NCBI RefSeq assembly: GCF_000305785.2
Contig: NC_018868.3
Span: 1,536,001 to 1,600,000 of the forward strand
Direction: 5' to 3'
DNA from: Simiduia agarivorans SA1 = DSM 21679
Lineage (GTDB): Bacteria; Pseudomonadota; Gammaproteobacteria; Pseudomonadales; Cellvibrionaceae
Length of the DNA: 64,000 nt
Below, one piece after another: positions 53,897 through 63,762 of the stretch; the stretch's first letter is position 1, and the number at the start of each line of letters is the position of its first letter. Below the pieces are notes generated by a model. The model was given only the letters and a program-made list of their open reading frames with translations, had not been told where the DNA came from and searched no databases. A program made the position numbers and the translations under genes.

Positions 53897-54397
53897 TTAG
53901 GCCGACTGGTCACCCAGCGGCAGACTCATCACCGTGCAGGGGCGTCCACCAATGATCGCCTGACGCGCCGGCTGCCAACCCAGGGCGGCATAAAAGGCGG
54001 ACTGGTCCTGCGTGTAGAGCTGTAAACAGGCTGCCCCCTGCCGCTTTGCAGCCTGGACCTGACGCTGGCAGAGATGGCGCCCCAAGCCTTGCCGCCGGAG
54101 TGCGGGAGCAACCCACAGATTACTTAACCAGAGCCCGGCGCCGGGTCGCTCATGCAACGGACCCAGGCTGACACAACCGGCAATGTAGCCCTCCGGGTGC
54201 AGCGCCAACGTTGTTGACGCCCCCGAAGGCCCGACGATTTCAGCCTGTAATCGGTTAATCAGTGTGGGGAGCGGTAACGGGTGCCCCTCGAGCACCCGTT
54301 GCTGGCTGAGAATATAGGCCAGCGGTTCGAGCCAACCCGGGCTTTGCGCCAGGGTGGTAAACAGCAGCTGCTCAGCGAGCCGGCAGCTGTTCGCCAT
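53897..54397 (-). CDS. GNAT-family acetyltransferase
   Basis: A 166-residue protein with the GNAT acetyl-CoA motif [20 protein letters not shown] (about residues 93-112) and the late motif [10 protein letters not shown]. The substrate is unknown. The start overlaps the end of lipA by 26 bases on the same strand, so it probably belongs to the lip operon. Confidence 0.82.
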   Translation of the reverse strand: MANSCRLAEQLLFTTLAQSPGWLEPLAYILSQQRVLEGHPLPLPTLINRLQAEIVGPSGASTTLALHPEGYIAGCVSLGPLHERPGAGLWLSNLWVAPALRRQGLGRHLCQRQVQAAKRQGAACLQLYTQDQSAFYAALGWQPARQAIIGGRPCTVMSLPLGDQSA

Positions 54398-55373
54398 GGG
54401 CCTGCTTGTCGGCGTGGTAGGAAGACCTTACCAGCGGGCCGCAGGCCGCGTGCTTGAAGCCCATGTCCTCCGCCAGACGGGTGTACTCGTCAAACTCATC
54501 TGGATGCACGTAACGGTCCACCGGCAGGTGATCCTTTGATGGCTGCAGATATTGGCCAATGGTGAGCATATCCACGTCGTGCTCGCGCAGATTACGCATC
54601 ACCTCGATGATTTCTTCCTTGGTTTCACCCAACCCCACCATCAGACCGGATTTGGTGAGTACATCCGGCCGGCGCGCCTTGTATTCTTTCAGCAGCTTGA
54701 GCGACCAGGCGTAGTTGGCGCCCGGACGGGCCTGGCGATACAGGCGCGGTACGGTTTCCAGATTGTGGTTGAATACGTCAGGTGCCTCGGCTTCGAGAAT
54801 GTCCAGGGCGATATCCATGCGACCACGGAAATCGGGTACCAGCACTTCCACCTGAAGATTGGGCGACATGGCGCGCGATTCGCGGATACAGTCGGCAAAA
54901 TGCTGGGCACCGCCGTCGCGCAGATCGTCGCGGTCGACCGAGGTGATCACCACGTATTTCAGGCGCATCTCCGCAATGGCATCGGCCAGATGCTTGGGTT
55001 CGCCCGGGTCCAGAGGATTGGGCTTGCCATGGCCCACATCGCAGAAGGGGCAACGGCGGGTGCAGATTTCACCCATGATCATGAAGGTGGCGGTGCCGCC
55101 CGAGAAACATTCACCCAGGTTCGGGCAATTGGCCTCTTCACACACCGATGCCAGTTTGTTCTTGCGCAGGATCTTCTTGATCCGGTCCACTTCGGGGTTC
55201 ACTTCCAGGCGCACGCGGATCCAGTCGGGCTTGCGCTGGGGGCCGTCGGAGGCGATCACCTTGACCGGGATCTTTTCCACTTTGTCGGCATCGCGGAGTT
55301 TTTCGCCCTGTTTCAGGCGCTGGCTGCGCTTAACGGGGAGTTCGGCGGCGTTGATGATCTCGGGTTCTTTCAT
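54372..55373 (-). CDS. lipA: Lipoyl synthase
   Basis: A 333-residue radical SAM enzyme that inserts two sulfurs into octanoyl groups. The auxiliary cluster cysteines lie in [12 protein letters not shown] and the radical SAM motif is CTRRCPFC (CxxxCxxC); a C-terminal RSSYHAD is also kept. It lies immediately after lipB and before a GNAT gene. Confidence 0.96.
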   Translation of the reverse strand: MKEPEIINAAELPVKRSQRLKQGEKLRDADKVEKIPVKVIASDGPQRKPDWIRVRLEVNPEVDRIKKILRKNKLASVCEEANCPNLGECFSGGTATFMIMGEICTRRCPFCDVGHGKPNPLDPGEPKHLADAIAEMRLKYVVITSVDRDDLRDGGAQHFADCIRESRAMSPNLQVEVLVPDFRGRMDIALDILEAEAPDVFNHNLETVPRLYRQARPGANYAWSLKLLKEYKARRPDVLTKSGLMVGLGETKEEIIEVMRNLREHDVDMLTIGQYLQPSKDHLPVDRYVHPDEFDEYTRLAEDMGFKHAACGPLVRSSYHADKQAHGEQLPAR

Positions 55374-55391
55374 GGGATTCTCTGATACAGC

Positions 55392-56084
55392 TCAGTGTGC
55401 GGCCAGGGCCGCGGGTAAATTCGGGTGCAGGTCTTCGGTGAATTGTACCTGCTGGTAGCCCAATCGGTCGGCAAACAATTCGGCCATTACCTGGGCCGCT
55501 TCGGCCGGCGTGGGGCAATCCTCGACCAGATCAACCAGCTGGATCATTTGCAGGCCCTGATAGCCACACGGATTGATGCGGCCAAAGGGCTCCATGTCCA
55601 TGTTCACATTCAGCGCCAGGCCGTGGTAGCTGCGCTGCTTGCGCACCCGCAGGCCCAGCGAGGCAATTTTGGCACCGGTGTAAGCGGGTCTGTCCACATA
55701 CACACCGGGCGCATCGGCCTTGGGGTAAGCGGTCACGCCATAGTGCGCCAGGGTATCCACCACCAATTGCTCGATGGCCGTCACCAGATCGCGCACGCCC
55801 AGCCCGCGACGTTTGATGTCCAACAGGGGATAACCCACCAGCTGGCCCGGGCCGTGGTAGGTCACCTGCCCGCCCCGGTCCACCTGGACCACGGGAATGT
55901 CACCGGGCATCAGCAGGTGCTCGGCCTTGCCGGCCTGCCCTTGGGTAAACACCGGTGGGTGCTCCAGCAACCAGAATTCATCCGGGGTGCTGTCATCGCG
56001 TTCCGACGCCAAGGCGGCCATGGTGCGCCATACGGGTTCATAGGGCTGGCGGCCCAGCCAGCGCACAATCAGGTCGGCGCTCAT
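55392..56084 (-). CDS. lipB: Octanoyl-ACP:protein octanoyltransferase
   Basis: A 230-residue enzyme that moves octanoyl from ACP to the lipoyl domain, the first step of lipoate synthesis. [21 protein letters not shown] and [25 protein letters not shown] are LipB signatures, including the catalytic Lys and Cys (NPCGYQG). Its ATG overlaps the stop of the ybeD-like gene (TAATG). Confidence 0.95.
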   Translation of the reverse strand: MSADLIVRWLGRQPYEPVWRTMAALASERDDSTPDEFWLLEHPPVFTQGQAGKAEHLLMPGDIPVVQVDRGGQVTYHGPGQLVGYPLLDIKRRGLGVRDLVTAIEQLVVDTLAHYGVTAYPKADAPGVYVDRPAYTGAKIASLGLRVRKQRSYHGLALNVNMDMEPFGRINPCGYQGLQMIQLVDLVEDCPTPAEAAQVMAELFADRLGYQQVQFTEDLHPNLPAALAAH

Positions 56085-56356
56085 TACAGCACCATGCGCA
56101 CAACGGGATTCTTTTTGAGATCCTGGAATATGGCCTGCAACTGGTCTTCACCGGTGGCGGTAATCATTACGGTCAGTGACTGGAACCGGCCTTTGCTGGA
56201 GTCACGCACGCTGATCAGGCCGGTGTGAAAGCCATCCACATGACGCTCCATCACTTCAACCACCAGGGCATGCAGCTCATCGCCCGCATCACCCATGATT
56301 TTTACCGGGTAGTTTTCGCAGGGAAATTCGATTTTTGGGGGTTCTTGATTGGACAT
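56084..56356 (-). CDS. ybeD: DUF493/YbeD family protein
   Basis: A 90-residue protein matching YbeD ([15 protein letters not shown], [22 protein letters not shown]). YbeD is a small ACT-like regulatory fold with no firm function, normally placed between dacA and lipB, as it is here. Confidence 0.92.
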   Translation of the reverse strand: MSNQEPPKIEFPCENYPVKIMGDAGDELHALVVEVMERHVDGFHTGLISVRDSSKGRFQSLTVMITATGEDQLQAIFQDLKKNPVVRMVL

Positions 56357-56406
56357 CCGCCGTCACATCTGGGTCACAAAAGGACGGCGATTATAGCGCT
56401 TTGACG

Positions 56407-56425
56407 GGGCCGGCTCTACCGGCCC
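56407..56425 (-). other. Hairpin between dacA and ybeD
   Basis: Stem GGGCCGG/CCGGCCC around five bases. There is no T-run on the minus strand, so terminator function is doubtful; it may only separate dacA from the ybeD-lipBA mRNA. Confidence 0.45.
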
Positions 56426-56458
56426 TGAATCAGACGTTTGAGAAAGAGGGCCAGCCGA

Positions 56459-57634
56459 TCAATTAAACAGCTGGAAGAAGAACAGCTTGATGCCGTCCCA
56501 CAGGCGGGCAAAGAAGCTGGCTTCAGGCACGTCCTGCTGCACCGTCAGCGGCTTGTCGTACAGGACTTCGCCATCCAGGCTGATGGTCAGCGAGCCCAGT
56601 GCCTGACCGGCCTGCAAAGGCGCTTTGATCACGTCCGGGATCTTGATTTCGGCCTTCAGGTCCTCGCCGGCACCGCGCGGAATGGTCAGGGCTACCGCAT
56701 CGGCCACCGTGAGATTGACACTGTCTTCTACTCCACCCCAGACGCGGTTAGTGGAAAGCACCTCACCCGCCGGGTAGACCTTGCGGGTCTGGTAATAGCG
56801 GAAGCCATAGGCCAACAGCTTTTGCGACTCCTGCGCGCGGGCTTTTTCGCTCTTGGTGCCCATCACTACAGCGATCAAACGCATATTGTCGCGCTTCGCA
56901 GAAGAGACCAGGCAGTAGCCGGCTTCATCTGTATGACCGGTTTTAATGCCGTCGACAGAGTCATCGGTAAACAGCAGTTTATTGCGGTTAGCCTGGGTTT
57001 TCGGGTTTTCTCCCGGTGCCCCGTAAGTGAAATACTTTTCGGCGTAGATGCTGTAGTGCTCCGGATGATCATTGATCAACGCCCGCGCCAGAATCGACAA
57101 ATCGCGGGCCGTGGTCACATGGCCTTCTGCAGGCCAGCCGGTGGCGTTGACGTAATGGGTATTGTTCATCCCCAGCAACGCCGCCTGCTGATTCATCACA
57201 TCGGCAAAGGCACTCTCGCTGCCGGCCACATGCTCGGCCAATGCGACACTGGCATCGTTGCCGGATTGAATAATCACGCCGCGCAGCAGGTCGATTACCG
57301 GCACCTGGGTGCCTTCGCGCACGAACATCTTCGAACCGCCCATGCGCCACGCTTTGACACTGATATTGACCAGGTCATCCTCGCGGATTTTACCGTTGTG
57401 GATATCGCCGGAAACAATGTAGCTAGTCATCATTTTGGTCAGACTCGCAGGCGGCAACTGCTCGTCTGCGTTGTGCTCTACCAGCACTTTGCCGGTGCCG
57501 GCATCCATCAGCAGGTAGCCGGTGGAGGATAACTGCGGCGGCGCCGGAATCAGCGCGGGGGCAGCCAGACAGGCAGCGCTCAGGGTGAGACTGAATACGC
57601 CGGCCAACAGGTGAGGAATCATCCTTAACTTCAT
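56459..57634 (-). CDS. dacA: D-alanyl-D-alanine carboxypeptidase, PBP5/6 type
   Basis: A 391-residue exported low-molecular-weight penicillin-binding protein that trims peptidoglycan stem peptides. A signal peptide (to about residue 24) is followed by the three active-site motifs: S64LTK67, S124GN126 and K231TG233. A C-terminal beta domain and an amphipathic tail (ARLWDGIKLFFFQLFN) anchor it to the inner membrane. ATG at 57634 gives the signal peptide; the frame extends upstream without one. Confidence 0.94.
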   Translation of the reverse strand: MKLRMIPHLLAGVFSLTLSAACLAAPALIPAPPQLSSTGYLLMDAGTGKVLVEHNADEQLPPASLTKMMTSYIVSGDIHNGKIREDDLVNISVKAWRMGGSKMFVREGTQVPVIDLLRGVIIQSGNDASVALAEHVAGSESAFADVMNQQAALLGMNNTHYVNATGWPAEGHVTTARDLSILARALINDHPEHYSIYAEKYFTYGAPGENPKTQANRNKLLFTDDSVDGIKTGHTDEAGYCLVSSAKRDNMRLIAVVMGTKSEKARAQESQKLLAYGFRYYQTRKVYPAGEVLSTNRVWGGVEDSVNLTVADAVALTIPRGAGEDLKAEIKIPDVIKAPLQAGQALGSLTISLDGEVLYDKPLTVQQDVPEASFFARLWDGIKLFFFQLFN

Positions 57635-57659
57635 GAAACGCTCGATACTCTTGTGAAAG

Positions 57660-58583
57660 TTACTGGTACACAACATGCGGCCTGACACCACCCTTCTGGG
57701 TGATCAGTTCGCGCAGTTGCATGAGTTCATAATTGTTGCTGATCGGGCCGATGCGGACCCGGTACAAGCTGTTCTTGTCCGCCCGCGCTACCAGTACGGG
57801 GAAGTGGGTCAGGCCATTAAGACTGGTCTTAAGCTGGTTGGCCGCTTCCAGGGTAGAAAATGCACCGGCCTGCAAAAACGTATTGGGCGGCAGGTTAAAG
57901 CCTTCCACACTATCGGGCACCGGCGCCGCCGCTTGCTGGGTTGCATTCAGCTTTGGCGGTTGTGCCACGGCCTGAGCCCGGTTGCCGTTTTCTTCACTAC
58001 CCCAACGGCGGGCATCGATGGCTTCCACCCTGACCCGCGCTGTGCCTGTCTCGGCATAACCCAGTTTGCGCGCGGCAGAGTAGCTCAGGTCGATGATGCG
58101 GTCGTCGTGAAAGGGGCCACGGTCATTGACCCGCACAATCACCGAGGCACCGTTATCGAGGTTGGTTACCTTGACGTAGGTGGGTATGCGCAAGGTTTTA
58201 TGGGCCGCCGTCATGGCGTACATATCGTACACTTCGCCGTTTGAGGTTTGGTGCCCGTGAAATTTTTTGCCGTACCAGGAGGCTATGCCCTCTTCGGCAT
58301 AAGGTGCGTCCGCCGGCAGCAAGCTGTAGGTTTTACCCAGCACACTGTAAGGCGATTTATTACCTGCCGCGGTGCGGGGCTCCACCCGCGGAATCGCATC
58401 GGGCACATGGGACACATCGAGCGGCGCATCAGGCCCGTAATCCTTCTCGACCTGATACCGCGACGCGGGTGATTGTGTCTCGGGCGCCTGTGATGAAGGC
58501 ACCCGCTGGTGGGTCTCACACGCCAGCAAGCTGCCCAGTAACAGGGGCAAGCCAAAGCGTGACAGTTGTGTTGCAGTGATCAA
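57660..58583 (-). CDS. rlpA: Septal ring lytic transglycosylase RlpA
   Basis: A 307-residue lipoprotein (lipobox LLAC, Cys22). The double-psi beta-barrel domain includes GIASWYGKKFHGHQTSNGE and VRVNDRGPFHDDRIIDLS with the catalytic Asp; a SPOR domain for binding denuded glycan at the septum ends the protein. TTG at 58583 is the only reasonable start, since no ATG lies between it and the lipobox. It follows mltB. Confidence 0.92.
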   Translation of the reverse strand: MITATQLSRFGLPLLLGSLLACETHQRVPSSQAPETQSPASRYQVEKDYGPDAPLDVSHVPDAIPRVEPRTAAGNKSPYSVLGKTYSLLPADAPYAEEGIASWYGKKFHGHQTSNGEVYDMYAMTAAHKTLRIPTYVKVTNLDNGASVIVRVNDRGPFHDDRIIDLSYSAARKLGYAETGTARVRVEAIDARRWGSEENGNRAQAVAQPPKLNATQQAAAPVPDSVEGFNLPPNTFLQAGAFSTLEAANQLKTSLNGLTHFPVLVARADKNSLYRVRIGPISNNYELMQLRELITQKGGVRPHVVYQ

Positions 58584-58600
58584 TTTATAGTCCGTGCCGT

Positions 58601-59593
58601 TCAGTTGCCGGCCTGATAAGCCTGTTCGATTTTCTGGGACAGCTGCCAGGCAGCGAGTGCATACATGCGACTGCGGTTGTAGCGCGTTATCACATAATAA
58701 TTCTGGGTACCGGCCCAGAACTCGGCGCCGTGGTCACCTTCCAGTTGGTATAAGGTTACCATTTCAGCGTCAGGCAGCGAAGTCACCGGTTCAAATCCGG
58801 CTGCGCGTGCGTTGGCCACGGTAACGTCCGGTTTCAGGTTGGTGTTGAGCAGGGCCGCGTCGTGGTCCGCCGACACCCTGACCCGCAGGGTCACCGGTTG
58901 CCCGGTTTGCCAACCATGTCGGGCAAAATAATTGGCCACGCTACCAATGGCATCCACCGGGTTTGCCCAGATATCGGCAATGGCGTCGCCATCGTAATCC
59001 ACCGCATAGGCGCGAAAGCTGGACGGCATAAATTGTCCGTAGCCCATGGCGCCGGCATAAGAACCTTTCAACGCCAGAGGATCCTGTTTCTGCTCCTGGG
59101 TCAGACGGATAAACTCGGCCAGCTCCTTGCGGAAAAACGCGGACCGCGGCGGGTAGTCAAACGCCAGGGTCGAGAGCGCATCGATCACCCGGTAACTGCC
59201 CATATTGCGACCATAACGGGTCTCAACACCGATAATGGCAACAATCATGGCAGCGGGCACTCCGTACTCCGCTTCAGCCCGCGCCAGGGTATCGGCATGT
59301 TCACGCCAGAAACCGACGCCTTTGTCGATGCGATCACCGGTCAGAAAAATGCGGGAGTATTCCGCCCAGGTTTTGGTTTTTTCGGCGGGCCGGGCAATGG
59401 CCTCCAGAATACTTTTTTGCTGGCTGGCACTGGCAAACCACTGCGCCAGTTGCGCCTGGGTTGCCACTTCGCTGGCCACCAGCTCATCAATCAGTGCCTT
59501 CGCATCGGGATGTTTGCTGTAATCGGCCTGCGCCGCCAGTGTAACTGCAGAGCCCAACAACAACGCGGTCATCGTTTTCAAAGATTTAAACAT
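58601..59593 (-). CDS. mltB: Lytic murein transglycosylase B
   Basis: A 330-residue periplasmic lytic transglycosylase that cleaves glycan strands to 1,6-anhydro products. The catalytic Glu is E124 in GVETRYG. AYGQFMPSS-like and YDGDAIADIWANPVDAIGSVANYF match the MltB family. A cleavable signal peptide, not a lipobox, is present. The order mrdA-rodA-mltB-rlpA-dacA is conserved. Confidence 0.92.
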   Translation of the reverse strand: MFKSLKTMTALLLGSAVTLAAQADYSKHPDAKALIDELVASEVATQAQLAQWFASASQQKSILEAIARPAEKTKTWAEYSRIFLTGDRIDKGVGFWREHADTLARAEAEYGVPAAMIVAIIGVETRYGRNMGSYRVIDALSTLAFDYPPRSAFFRKELAEFIRLTQEQKQDPLALKGSYAGAMGYGQFMPSSFRAYAVDYDGDAIADIWANPVDAIGSVANYFARHGWQTGQPVTLRVRVSADHDAALLNTNLKPDVTVANARAAGFEPVTSLPDAEMVTLYQLEGDHGAEFWAGTQNYYVITRYNRSRMYALAAWQLSQKIEQAYQAGN

Positions 59594-59719
59594 GTTACTC
59601 CATCGTTTTTCACTGCTGACTTACCCTACCACAGGGCACGCCAGAAAAAATTGTTGCGTGCACAGGCCGGAAAAATTCAGCCTTTAGTGCTTTTACGTCT
59701 GCCGGTAACTGCGCCGGCT

Positions 59720-60865
59720 TTACAAAGTCACCCTGCGTTTCTCCGTGCTGATCGCCATCAGAACACCAAATCCCGCCATCAAGGTCAGCAACGAGGTACC
59801 ACCGTGGCTGACCAGGGGCAACGGCACACCCACCACAGGCAACAAACCAGACACCATCCCCATATTGACGAATACGTAAACAAACAAGGTGAACGTCAGG
59901 GCACCGGCTAACAAACGGCCAAACGAATCCTGCGCTCTGAGCGCGATATAAAAACCGCGCATCAGCAATAACAGGTACAGCGCCATAAGCAGCATCACAC
60001 CGACCAGCCCAAACTCCTCCGCCAGTACGGCAATGATAAAATCCGTGTGGCTTTCAGGCAGAAAATTCAGGTGCGATTGCGTACCCTCAAGCCAGCCTTT
60101 GCCCTCCAGCCCGCCCGAGCCGATAGCCGTTTTAGACTGGATAATATTCCAGCCGGCACCCAGTTTATCGGCTTCAGGATTTAACAGCGTCAGCACCCGC
60201 TGTTTTTGGTAGGGATGCATCACAAATTGCCACATGGGATACACAGCACTCAGCGCCAATAGCAGTGCGCCGATAATGTAGCGCCAACTGAGACCGGCAA
60301 AGAACAGTACCACCAGACCAGACTGTGCGATCAACAGCGAGGTCCCCAGATCCGGCTGTTTGAGAATCAGCACTGTCGGTAAACCGATCAGCACCAGAGA
60401 CCAGATCACATGCTTGAACCCCGGCGGCAAAATCCGCCGGGCCAGGTAGCCGGCCAGCAACACCGGCACCGCGAGTTTCAGAATTTCCGAGGGCTGAAAC
60501 CGGAAGCCACCCACACCCAGCCAGCGCTGTGCACCTTTGGCGCCACTGCCGACCAACAGCACCAATATCAATAACAGCACGCCACCGGCATACACCCAAG
60601 GCGCCCACCGCTGCATCATGGCCAGCGGAATCTGCGCCACAATAAACATGCCGATAAACCCCATCACAAAAAACACCGACTGGCGTTTAACGTAATGCAA
60701 CTCACTGCCTGCAGCACTGTAGAGCACAGTGAGCCCGAAGGCCGCCAACGCGAGCAACAAAACCAGCAACGGTAGATCAATGTGAAGCACCTGCAGAACA
60801 TTGGCCTTGCGACGCAGATCCGCGTGCGCTTCCGGCATGCGCCGGCGGAAATCTCCGGTTTTCAT
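59720..60865 (-). CDS. rodA: Rod-shape peptidoglycan glycosyltransferase RodA
   Basis: A 381-residue inner membrane protein of the SEDS family with about ten helices. It polymerises glycan strands for cell elongation with PBP2. ALxQPDLGTSLLI-type and PLVSHGGTSLL motifs are present. Its ATG overlaps the mrdA stop (ATGA), as expected for partner proteins. Confidence 0.95.
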   Translation of the reverse strand: MKTGDFRRRMPEAHADLRRKANVLQVLHIDLPLLVLLLALAAFGLTVLYSAAGSELHYVKRQSVFFVMGFIGMFIVAQIPLAMMQRWAPWVYAGGVLLLILVLLVGSGAKGAQRWLGVGGFRFQPSEILKLAVPVLLAGYLARRILPPGFKHVIWSLVLIGLPTVLILKQPDLGTSLLIAQSGLVVLFFAGLSWRYIIGALLLALSAVYPMWQFVMHPYQKQRVLTLLNPEADKLGAGWNIIQSKTAIGSGGLEGKGWLEGTQSHLNFLPESHTDFIIAVLAEEFGLVGVMLLMALYLLLLMRGFYIALRAQDSFGRLLAGALTFTLFVYVFVNMGMVSGLLPVVGVPLPLVSHGGTSLLTLMAGFGVLMAISTEKRRVTL

Positions 60866-62754
60866 GGTTGGCCTCCGCTGCCGAGCCAGGCGGGTGTCAC
60901 CTGGCTGCTACTGGTTTGCCCTTCCTGGGTAAACTGGGCATCAAACAGCGTGCGCGCAATCTTCGCGGCCTCGCTGCTCTTTTCGCCATTTTCGACAATC
61001 ACCGCAACCGCAGTGCGCGGGTTATCGGCGGGCGCAAAGGCGACAAACAAGGCGTGATCACGCAAGCGTTCTTCCAGTGCTTCGGAGTCGTACTCCTCAC
61101 CCTGGGCAATGCCCACCACCTGTGCGGTGCCGGTTTTACCCGCGATCTTGTAATTGAGTTTGCGATTGATACTTTGAGCCGTGCCGCGCGGGTTATGGAC
61201 CACCGCTTCCATGGCCTGCTCCACCAATTGCCAATCACCGGCTGAAATTTTTTGTGTATCGACCACTTCGGGCTCAATCACCACCTGATTGGCCGCTTGC
61301 ACCAGGTGTGGCCGGTACCTTATGCCCTTGTTGGCCATGGTGGCGGTCATCACCGCCAGCTGCAGTGGCGTCGTCAACACCGCGCCCTGGCCAATGCCCA
61401 TATTCAGACTGTCACCGGGGAACCAGGGCAAACCGCGCATGGCGCGCTTCCAGGCCCGCGACGGCCAGATACCCGAACGCTCGTTGGGCACGTCAATACC
61501 GGTTTTATTGCCCAACCCGAAATGGCTGCCGAATTCGTGCATGCGATCAATGCCCATGCGGAACGACAGATCGTAAAAATACACGTCGCAGCTTTGCTCA
61601 ATCGCGGTATGCAAATTCACCCAGGCACCGTGACCGCCTTTTTTCCAGTCCCGATAAAAGCGCTCGTCGTTTTCCAGTTGATACCAGCCCGGATCCCGAA
61701 CCCGGCTGTTAGCATCCACAATACGGTAGTGCAAACCCGCCAGCCCCAACATGGGCTTCAGGGTGGAACCCGGTGGGTACTGGCCCTGGAGTGAGCGGTT
61801 GAACAGGGGCAAATCGCGCGACTGGCTGAGCGCATCGTAATCGGCATAACTGATGCCGGTGACAAACAGGTTGGGATCAAACGACGGTGTGGACACCAGC
61901 GTAAGTATGCCGCCGCTATTGACATCGATGGCCACCACAGCACCGCGCCGACCGGCCAGGGCCTCGTGGGCCACTTGCTGTAAATGCGCATCCAGAGTGA
62001 GCGTCAGGTTCTGGCCGGCTTCCGGCGGTTGAGTATCGAGCGTGCGCAGCACCCTTCCGCGCGCATTGATCTCCACCTGCTGACTGCCCACCTGCCCGAG
62101 CAGTTGGTCTTCATAGGATTTTTCGATACCGAGCTTACCGATGGTGTGGGTACCGGAATAGCGCGCATAGGCATCCTCGTCAAAGGCGGCCAGTTCACGC
62201 TCATTGATCCGGCCCACATAACCAATGGAGTGCGCAAACAGTTCGCCGTAAGGATAAAAACGCACCAGCTCGGCACTGACTTCCACCCCGTCCAACCGGT
62301 ATTCATTAACCGCCAGACGGGCAATTTCAGCCTCGGTCAGGCGATAGCGCAGGGGAATCGCTTCGAACGGCCGGCGCCGTTGTTTTTGCCGCTCGGCAAA
62401 CGCGGACAAATCCTGCTCATCCAAGGCAACTAATTGTTTGAGGGTCTCGAGAGTGGTGTCCAGGTCTGTGGTTTGTTCGCGCACAATGCTCAGGGTATAG
62501 CTCGGGCGATTGTCCGCCAGCAGTCGTCCGCTGCGGTCGTATATCAGACCCCGTGTGGGCGCCACCGGCTGCACCTGCACCCGATTGCGATCCGAGCGGG
62601 TCACATAGTCTTCGTGCTCAGTAATCTGGAGCCGGTAATAACGCACAAATATGAGCGACAGACATCCCAGAATCAGTATCCCCGCCACGCCGGCCCGGCG
62701 GGCGAATACACGTGCTTCGCGATGATGGTCTTTTATCTGTAGATGGTCGGACAT
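60862..62754 (-). CDS. mrdA: Penicillin-binding protein 2
   Basis: A 630-residue transpeptidase of the elongasome. One N-terminal membrane helix, a pedestal domain, then the catalytic domain with S330TLK (GSTLKPMLG), an SxN-type motif, and K540TG (GKTGTAQVVG). The Ser lies at the same number as in E. coli PBP2. ATG at 62754 is chosen; a GTG two codons upstream is also possible. Confidence 0.95.
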   Translation of the reverse strand: MSDHLQIKDHHREARVFARRAGVAGILILGCLSLIFVRYYRLQITEHEDYVTRSDRNRVQVQPVAPTRGLIYDRSGRLLADNRPSYTLSIVREQTTDLDTTLETLKQLVALDEQDLSAFAERQKQRRRPFEAIPLRYRLTEAEIARLAVNEYRLDGVEVSAELVRFYPYGELFAHSIGYVGRINERELAAFDEDAYARYSGTHTIGKLGIEKSYEDQLLGQVGSQQVEINARGRVLRTLDTQPPEAGQNLTLTLDAHLQQVAHEALAGRRGAVVAIDVNSGGILTLVSTPSFDPNLFVTGISYADYDALSQSRDLPLFNRSLQGQYPPGSTLKPMLGLAGLHYRIVDANSRVRDPGWYQLENDERFYRDWKKGGHGAWVNLHTAIEQSCDVYFYDLSFRMGIDRMHEFGSHFGLGNKTGIDVPNERSGIWPSRAWKRAMRGLPWFPGDSLNMGIGQGAVLTTPLQLAVMTATMANKGIRYRPHLVQAANQVVIEPEVVDTQKISAGDWQLVEQAMEAVVHNPRGTAQSINRKLNYKIAGKTGTAQVVGIAQGEEYDSEALEERLRDHALFVAFAPADNPRTAVAVIVENGEKSSEAAKIARTLFDAQFTQEGQTSSSQVTPAWLGSGGQP

Positions 62755-62863
62755 TCGCACTTGTTATGGCTTTTCAGGAGCGCAGGCACACCCAGGACCT
62801 GCGAGCGCAACGTTATCACACTCTCACAAGAGAATGAGACACGCGCACAGCCAAAAGATTCAA

Positions 62864-63331
62864 TTATTTGTGATAGGGGTGATTGGCCAGAATGGTCCAG
62901 GCGCGATAAACCTGCTCGGCCAACAACACCCGGACCAACGGATGCGGCAATGTCAGACGGGACAGAGACCAATGCACTTGCGCGCGGGCCCGGCAGGCAT
63001 CGCTCAGCCCATCGGGGCCACCCACCAGCAGTGACACATTGTCGCCATCCATTTGCCACTGGGCGAGCTGGCCCGACAACTGCTCGGTGCTCCAGTCCTT
63101 GCCCTTGACCTCAAGTGCGATGACTTTGTCGTTGGCGCCAATCGCCTGCAGGATCGCATCGGATTCTTTGGCAATGGCTGCGGCGGTGGAGCTGCTTTTA
63201 GTGCGGGTACCAAGCGGGATTTCAACCAGTTCCAGACTGATTTCCCGCGGTAAACGTTTGACGTACTCCTGCCAGCCCTGCTCTACCCAGGCGGGCATTT
63301 TGGTGCCCACGGCGATGAGCCGGATGCGCAT
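62864..63331 (-). CDS. rlmH: 23S rRNA pseudouridine-1915 N3-methyltransferase
   Basis: A 155-residue SPOUT methyltransferase that modifies 23S rRNA at position 1915. The C-terminal knot with [12 protein letters not shown] and [20 protein letters not shown] is diagnostic. Its ATG overlaps the rsfS stop (TGATG). Confidence 0.95.
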   Translation of the reverse strand: MRIRLIAVGTKMPAWVEQGWQEYVKRLPREISLELVEIPLGTRTKSSSTAAAIAKESDAILQAIGANDKVIALEVKGKDWSTEQLSGQLAQWQMDGDNVSLLVGGPDGLSDACRARAQVHWSLSRLTLPHPLVRVLLAEQVYRAWTILANHPYHK

Positions 63332-63666
63332 CAGCTGCGCTCGCCGGGCTTCATGGACCAGAGTTTTTCGAGATCGTATAACTCGCGGGTGGCGGGCATC
63401 ATCACGTGCACAATGGTATCGCCAAAATCCACCAATACCCATTCGGGCGCATCCAGACCTTCCACACCCAGCGGCCGGATGTCGTGCTTCTTGGCCTCTT
63501 CCACCACATTTTCAGCCAGTGATTTCACATGCCGCGTGGAGGTACCCGAGGCGATGATCATGGTATCCATCACGTCCGACAGGGAGGACACATCCAGTGT
63601 CACCAGGTCCTTGGCTTTCACATCTTCCAAAGCCTGGATCACGATTGCGTTTAATTCTGTACTCAT
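63331..63666 (-). CDS. rsfS: Ribosomal silencing factor RsfS
   Basis: A 111-residue protein that binds ribosomal protein L14 and blocks subunit joining in stationary phase. [26 protein letters not shown] and [14 protein letters not shown] match the family. ATG at 63666 is chosen; the longer frame adds an unlikely N-terminus. proA lies upstream. Confidence 0.95.
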   Translation of the reverse strand: MSTELNAIVIQALEDVKAKDLVTLDVSSLSDVMDTMIIASGTSTRHVKSLAENVVEEAKKHDIRPLGVEGLDAPEWVLVDFGDTIVHVMMPATRELYDLEKLWSMKPGERS

Positions 63667-63762
63667 TGACTCGCTCTTTAACAGGGTGCCCATTGCACCA
63701 ATATTTCTACTATAGCGGCTGGTGCGGGGTATGGCCTGACGGTGTCGGGCCATACCGGGGAC

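Noticed and set aside
54552-55385. Open frame of 277 codons antisense to lipA
   Set aside because: lipA is complete and conserved; no start signal or family in the antisense frame.
56407-56425. Classical terminator after dacA
   Set aside because: The hairpin is real but lacks a T-run on the coding strand, so it is listed only as a hairpin.
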